Assembly: GCA_025175895.1 (NCBI GenBank)
Contig: CM046006.1
Coordinates: 63,260,288 to 63,324,287, forward strand
Length of the DNA: 64,000 nt
Direction of reading: 5' to 3'
Origin: Wurfbainia villosa
Taxonomy: Eukaryota; Streptophyta; Magnoliopsida; Zingiberales; Zingiberaceae
Made by a program: the position numbers and the translations under genes. Shown here one piece after another: positions 58,644 to 64,000 of the stretch. The stretch's first letter is position 1; each line of letters opens with the position of its first letter. The notes below the pieces were generated by a model. It was not told the origin of the DNA, ran no database searches, and was given only the letters and a program-made list of their open reading frames with translations.

Positions 58644-59630
58644 GGTGAAAAATCAGCGGTAGTGTCCACCGAACCCTAGCCAGAGAGTGGAAACTAGGCG
58701 TGAATGAGGTGACAAGAGGAGGTCCTTGAGTCAGAGCACTCGAAATGGGAGCTCGGTCGGTGAGCCGGAAAAGGCGAAGGAGCGCGGCTAAATGGTGCGG
58801 TGGAGGTTCGTCGGAAGAGGAAGAGAGAAAATCGGGAAACTATGGCGAGTCGAACCGTGGAAAACCCTAAAAACCCGGGCCATCGATCATTGCCATTAGT
58901 CGTCGTCGAATCGGTGATGGAAGCGATCGGCAAGGCGATCGCATACGGCGATTACATGCAGCGGCGATCGATCACCATAAATGGCGATCGGCGATATAGA
59001 TCGGTCGAATCGACCCATCATCGCATCTGGCGTTTACGTGCGCGACGTGATCGGCCGATAAATCGATCGGCCGATATAGATCGGATCGAGTGACCCGATC
59101 GCATCTGGCGTTTACATATCAATTCATTATTAATTCAATAAAGATCAAAAAATCACAAAATTTTGTCGGTAATATTGTTAGATCATTTCCTATCAAGGAA
59201 AAATTATTTTAAAATTATATCACCTCTAGATTTAGATATTGACACAATCTTGAGATTTTGCAAAAGTTATAATATTTTTACACTTTGTATCACTTTGGCT
59301 TATCAATAGGAAATTGTTTCTCGAGGTTTGATAGACATAGACTAAATTTTATTTTATTTGACATTTCCAATCATATTCTTGGAGCTATATGCACATCAAT
59401 TGTGTATAAGCCTTCCCAATGATTGGTCCAATTAAGGATTAATGTCTCTAGATGACACTTTGGCCCATAGTAATGCATCATAACAAGCATGATGAACCAA
59501 GTGCATCTTCCTAACATCTCACATGTTTTCTAGATGGCTCAATACAAAAATCATGGTTTCTTAGGTATTTTGTGAGATGGTTAAAGGTATAAATCCTAGT
59601 ATTTCTATAGGATCATGAAAACCTACACCT
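58644..59630 (-). other. D2 region between RNase H and extra ORF
   Basis: About 1 kb. The part at 59110-59630 matches D1 22803-23350. The part at 58870-59110 is a CGATCG-rich block with repeated 'cgatcg' and 'catctggcgtttac' units. No gene. Confidence 0.65.
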
Positions 59631-61100
59631 TTACTCAACCAAGCACATTCCAAGTTCTCTCCTAAGTGATGAGAATTCTACTTCGGGTAGAGCCTTGGTA
59701 AATATATCGCTAGGTTGGACTTGGATTCAATATAATTAAGCTCAATGTCCCCCTTAGCCACATGGTCTCTAATGAAATGATGTTTCACTTCAATGTGCTT
59801 GGTCCTAGAGTGATGCACCGGATTTTTGGTCAAGTTAATGGTGCTCACATTATCACAAAATACTTTCATGTTGGAGTAAGATAGCTCATAATCTTCTAGG
59901 GTATGTTTCATCCATAAGAGTTGAGCTACACAACCACCCATAGCCACATATTCGGCCTCGGTGGTGGATAGAGCAACACAAGGTTGCTTCCTACTACTCC
60001 AACTTACTAGGGAGGACCCAAGAAATTGGCATCCACCACTAGTACTCTTCCGATCCAATTTGCAACGGCATAATCGGAATCGGTGTACCCAAATAAATCA
60101 AAGACCTAGTCCTAGGGTACCATAGACCTACATCTAGTGTGCCTTTAACATATCTTAAAATTCTCTTAACGGCAACTAAATGAGATTCCTTAGCACATGA
60201 TTGATACCTAGCACACATACCAACCGCATAAATAATATGTCGGGTCTACTAGCGGTTAAATACAAGAGGCTACCAATCATGCTTCTATAAAGGGTAAGAT
60301 CTATTTGTTTTCCTTCACTATCACTATCTATTTTGGTATTGGTTGCCATTGGAGTTGACACTACCTTAGCATTTTCTAAGCCAAATTTCTTAATCATTTC
60401 CTTAGCATATTTTGTTTGATAAATGTAAATTCCTTCACTAGTTTGTTTAACTTGCAAACCTAGGAAGAAATTTAATTCTCCAACTAGACTCATCTCAAAC
60501 TCTTTTTCCATATTTTGAATAAAGTCTTGAAGAAGCTCATCATTTGTTGACCCAAAGATAATGTCATCAACATACACTTGAGCTACAAAGATGTCCTTAG
60601 GCGTTGACTTTATAAAGAGAGTTTGATCTATCGCCCTTTTGAAATCCTTAGAGATTAGGAAAGATGACAATCTTTCATACCAAGCTTAGGAGCTTGTTTC
60701 AAACCATATAAGGCTTTCTAAGCTTGTATACATGATTTGGGTAGTCCATACTTTCCGGGAGGTTGTTCTACATACACCTCTTCCATAATAACCACATTTA
60801 GAAATGCCGATTTGACATAAATTTTATGGAGTTTGAAACCCATATAGTATGCATATGCTAAAAGTATTCTAATTGACTCTAACCTAGCAAGGGGCATATG
60901 TTTCATCATAATCAAGTCCTTCAACTTGATTAAAACCCTTGCAACTAATCGTGCTTTATTTCTAGTGATATTCCTTGGTCATCTAGTTTGTTCCTAAAGA
61001 CCCATCTTGTAGTAATAATAGTGTTTTTACTTGGTCTAGGAACTAACTCCCACACTTGACTCCTATCAAATTGAGCCAATTCATCTTGCATTGCTAAGAT
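59631..61100 (-). pseudogene. pol: D2 reverse transcriptase and RNase H
   Basis: RT part 61100-60176 shows VRTR/ARLESIRILLAYA and KSAFLN motifs with several frameshifts, and the YVDD box at 60574-60563 in QVYVDDIIFGS. A frame 60670-60176 carries NFFLGLQVKQ and SRPDILF. RNase H (60058-59678) has DRKSTSGGCQFLGSS and STTEAEYVAMGG; a frameshift follows SNLA near 59715, and the natural end (LVE) is at 59631. The RNase H CDN motif is intact. Confidence 0.9.
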
Positions 61101-62434
61101 CCAATCGGATCAAGTAATGCATCTTTAATGCTTTTGGGCTCAATTTGAGAAATTAGAGCTATATGACTAGCGGGGTCCCTATGGAATGATCTAGTCCTAA
61201 CTCCTTGAGACAATTCACCCACAATTTGATCTAATGGGTGACTTTGATGAACTCTTATGGTTCTAGGAGGTGTATCAAGTTGAGTTTGGTCATGATTAAC
61301 TTCAATTCTATGTTCATCATCGGTATCAACCCTTACTTCCCCTTGATCCAATCCTCCCCCTTGATTATTACCCCCTAAGTTTAAACCTTGAAATTGTTTG
61401 GTCATTTCTTGATTTTCATTATTTATGTCATCATCAATAGGGGATTTTCTAGGGTATGTATTTGAAGTTTCATCAAATTGAACATTTGAAGATTCTTCAA
61501 TCTTTTGAGTCCTTTTATTGTAAACCCTATATCCTACACTAGTGGATGAGTATCCAACTAGGATTCCCTCATCCGCTTTAGACTCAAATTTACTTAGGTT
61601 GTCTTTGGTATTTAAGATATAGACTTTACATCCAAAGACCTTAAAATAATGAATTGTTGGAATTGTACCATTCCACAATTCAAATGGAGTTTTCCCTAAA
61701 ACCTATGAATTAATACCTATTTTGGATATAGCAAGCGGTATTAAGCTTCCGCCTAAGTAGCTAGGTAAGGAATATGCATTAAGCATTGTCCTAGTGCTTC
61801 TTGTAGAACACGATTTTTCTTTCCACAACCCCATTTTGTTGGGGTGTTCTAGGACAAGAAAATTCATGCTTGTACCCTTGTTCTAAGCAAAAGTTGAAAA
61901 GTTAGAATTCTCAAACTCTCCACCATGATCACTATGGATCCGGTTGATTTTGAGTTTTCTTTCATTTTCTACTCTTTTGCTAAATCCTATGATTATTTCT
62001 AAGGTTTCATCCTTATTTTTCAAGAAAAACACCCAAGTAAACCTAGAAAAATCATCTACTATTACCAAGCAATATTTACTACCAATTATAGATGGGGTAC
62101 TATGGCAATCAAATAAATCCATGTGTAGTAATTCTAATGGTAAAGCGGTACTAAGTAAATTTTTACCTTTGTGTGATGTTTTTGATTGTTTCCCTTCTTG
62201 ACAAGCATCACACATCTTGTCCTTGAGATATTTGACTCTAGGCAATCCTTTGACTAGCTTCAATTTTGCTATTTTGGCTATATTCTTCATGTTTATGTGA
62301 CCTAGTCTCCTATGCCAAAGCCAACTTTCTTCCTCTTTTGCAATAAGACACTTAGTGGAAGGATTAGTAGCATAAGATAAATCAACATAATAAATATTTG
62401 ATTTTCTAAAGCCTACTAACATGCAATCATTCAT
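61101..62434 (-). pseudogene. pol: D2 integrase and linker
   Basis: HHCC start LWHRRLGH...CDACQEGK, catalytic D in LLHMDLFD and D in HSDHGGEF; the frame breaks after 61883 and E is in NGVVER in another frame (about 61835). The C-terminal part (61678-61094) has VFGC, LVGYS and a long acidic, Gly/Asn-rich linker. A frameshift follows at 61094. This domain would insert the element; it is broken here. Confidence 0.88.
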
Positions 62435-62445
62435 AGTTTTGTGTC

Positions 62446-62712
62446 TTATAAAGCATTTTGAGAATCAAACTTAACATCAAAATTTGCATCACATAATTGG
62501 CTTACACTAAGTAAGTTGAATTTCATATTCTTAACTAATAGAACTTTGTGAATAGCAAGATTGGGAGATACCTCAATGGTGCCCTTTCCTAAAATTTTAA
62601 GTTTGCCGCTATTACCAAAAGACACTTTTCCTTGGCTAGTGTGGTTGATAGTGGAGAATTTTCTCTCATCCCCGGTCATATGCTTTGAGCACCCACTATC
62701 AACTATCCACAA
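62446..62712 (-). pseudogene. pol: D2 protease
   Basis: WIVDSGCSKHMTGD with the catalytic DSG intact, then a Gly-rich segment and NLLSVSQLCDANF. The frame ends at 62446. It directly follows the spacer ORF, unlike B. Confidence 0.88.
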
Positions 62713-62727
62713 GCTTTGTTCTTCTAC

Positions 62728-63187
62728 CTATGTCACATGAAAAACACAATCCTTAGGTACCCAAATTTTAGGACCACTAGCATTAATTATAAATTTCTTT
62801 GGTACCCATGCTTTTCTCCCCTTGCTTTTAATCATGGATTTTCTACTAACTAGGGATGCAAATGCTACCTCTTTCTCCTTAGGTCTATACCCTAAACCGG
62901 CCTTATTGTAGATTGCCCTTTGGTCCTTAATAATCATATCTAGATATTTGGAACCATTAGTGAACTTTTCTAAGCATGTTCTTAATTTACTTATTTCTTT
63001 TCTTAACTCATCATTCTCATTCCTAAGAGTACAATCATCATTACTAGATGGTTTATCACATGATGCATCTATATTCTTAAATGATTTGATTTCTAATTTT
63101 AGATCCTTAATCATAGTTTTGATCTATTTAAAGCATTTTGTAAACATGCAATAGTCTTATAAAGTAGATCTACTTTGGGTGAGTCCT
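62728..63187 (-). pseudogene. gag: D2 gag C-terminal spacer (coiled coil and WVPK motifs)
   Basis: A 128-residue frame with a heptad-like stretch (RNENDELRKEISKLRTCLEKF) and two WVPK motifs near its end. The WVPK motif is shared with B and A2. Confidence 0.8.
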
Positions 63188-64000
63188 TTACCTCATCATC
63201 ATCGCTTGATGATGATTCATCACTGAAGAGGAAGAAGACTCCTCGCTTGAGCTTCCGGTTTCTTCCAATGCCATGAGGGCTAAATTCCGGGTTGAATGGC
63301 AAACTTCTTCATCGTCGGAAGACTCTTCCATACTTAGAGTATCCCACGTTTGTGCCATCATCGCCTCCTTCTTCTTCTTTTCCTTCTTTTCTTTCTTCTT
63401 CTTATCCTTCTCCTCCTTTTTCTTTAGTTCCGGCAATTGGGCTTTATATGCCCTTTCTTGTTTACAACCAAAACACGTCATGTTAGAAATAGAATTTGAA
63501 TTGTTAGAAGATTTACCTCTTGAGGATTGAAACATCCTCTTCACATCTTTCTTGGTGAGCCTCCTTGACTTCCCACCAAATTTCTTGACGTAGTGTGCTA
63601 CCTCACTTGCCGACAACTCATCCTCACTACTTGATGAGTCCTCCTCGGATTCGGATGAGGAAGACACCTCCTTCTTTTCCTTTTTCCTCTTCTCCTTCTT
63701 TCCTACAACAAGAGCTATACCCTTCTCTTTGGAAGAAGTGTTAGCTTGTTCATGCAATTGAAATTCACAAAATAACTCATCTAATTTAACTAATGAAAGA
63801 TCCCTAGAGACCTTATAGGCATCTACCATTGATGCCCATAAGGTGGTCCTAGGGAAGGCTTGTAGTACATACCTCACAAGGTCTCGGTTATCGACCTTTT
63901 CACCTATAACGTGTAGTCCGTTGACTACCTCCTTGAAGCGCCCGTGCATTTGACTCACCGTTTCATTTGTCTTCATAGTGAAGCTTTGGAGTTGGCTAAT
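63188..64000 (-). pseudogene. gag: D2 gag, central part
   Basis: The frame 63976-63188 has the SIRE gag stretch FPRTTLWASMVDAYKVSRDLS (as in B), then Ser/Glu-rich and Lys-rich low-complexity tracts. The zinc knuckle reads CFGCKQERAYKAQLP, in which the His and last Cys of the C-X2-C-X4-H-X4-C pattern are lost. The N-terminal part is beyond the window. Confidence 0.85.

Larger units (their letters stand above)
55337..64000 (-). mobile_element. D2: SIRE-like copia element, right end beyond the window
   Basis: Minus strand: gag (64000-63188, N-terminus beyond the window), spacer with two WVPK motifs, protease, integrase, RT, RNase H, an extra ORF, and 3' LTR at 56441-55337. All domains are present and degenerate. 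It is the fullest D copy, and its gag resembles the B gag. Confidence 0.88.

Overview
This window is plant nuclear DNA made almost entirely of nested, decayed LTR retrotransposons. I see no host gene, tRNA, rRNA or CRISPR array. A plant source is indicated by Ty1/copia polyproteins of the SIRE/Maximus type and the Angela (BARE-1) type, tRNA-iMet primer-binding sites (TGGTATCAGAGC), an Athila-type Ty3/gypsy fragment, a TRIM and a degenerate plant-transposon-like ORF. The very high repeat content suggests a large, repeat-rich angiosperm genome. I cannot name the species. Family letters (A, B, C, D, E) below are my own labels.

Layout. 1-2803: 3' end of a family A element (A1, + strand), inserted about 29 bp inside the 5' LTR of B. 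2804-18588: B, a SIRE-like copia element (+), broken inside its reverse transcriptase by A2 (8089-15491, - strand). A2 is a gag-only element, and its gag carries a TRIM (13116-13911). 18589-19820: 3' end of B2, the element into which B inserted. 19821-21076: Ty3/gypsy scraps. 21077-32808: C1 (+, Angela-like), whose 5' LTR is interrupted by a 5'-truncated D1 fragment (22170-25854). 32809-34819: 5' part of an Athila-like element, broken by A3 (34820-37911, -). 37912-46291: C2 (+, Angela-like) with a truncated 5' LTR. 46292-48958: unclassified DNA with a tandem hairpin array. 48959-55336: E (-), the best preserved gag-pol. 55337-64000: D2 (-, SIRE-like), which runs off the right edge and has an extra ORF between pol and its 3' LTR.

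How the parts relate. Families A, B and D share LTR ends (start TGTTGGTGCA, 3' region with CTATTCACCCC and CTCTAG), so they look like one lineage. A has the D/B-type gag and 3' region but no pol, which suggests a non-autonomous parasite of a D/B-like partner. The nesting gives a relative time order: B2, then B, then A1/A2, then TRIM; and C1, then Athila, then A3.

Most interesting points: promoter-proximal arrays of a palindrome (GTCGAC in most copies, CGATCG in D2) that recur in the 3' UTRs; the gag-only family A; a TRIM with a chimeric third LTR; a 54-bp duplication flanking D1; repeated short hairpins in the leaders of C1 and C2; an about 240-bp array of six hairpin units; and the extra ORF of D2. 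All coding regions carry stops or frameshifts.
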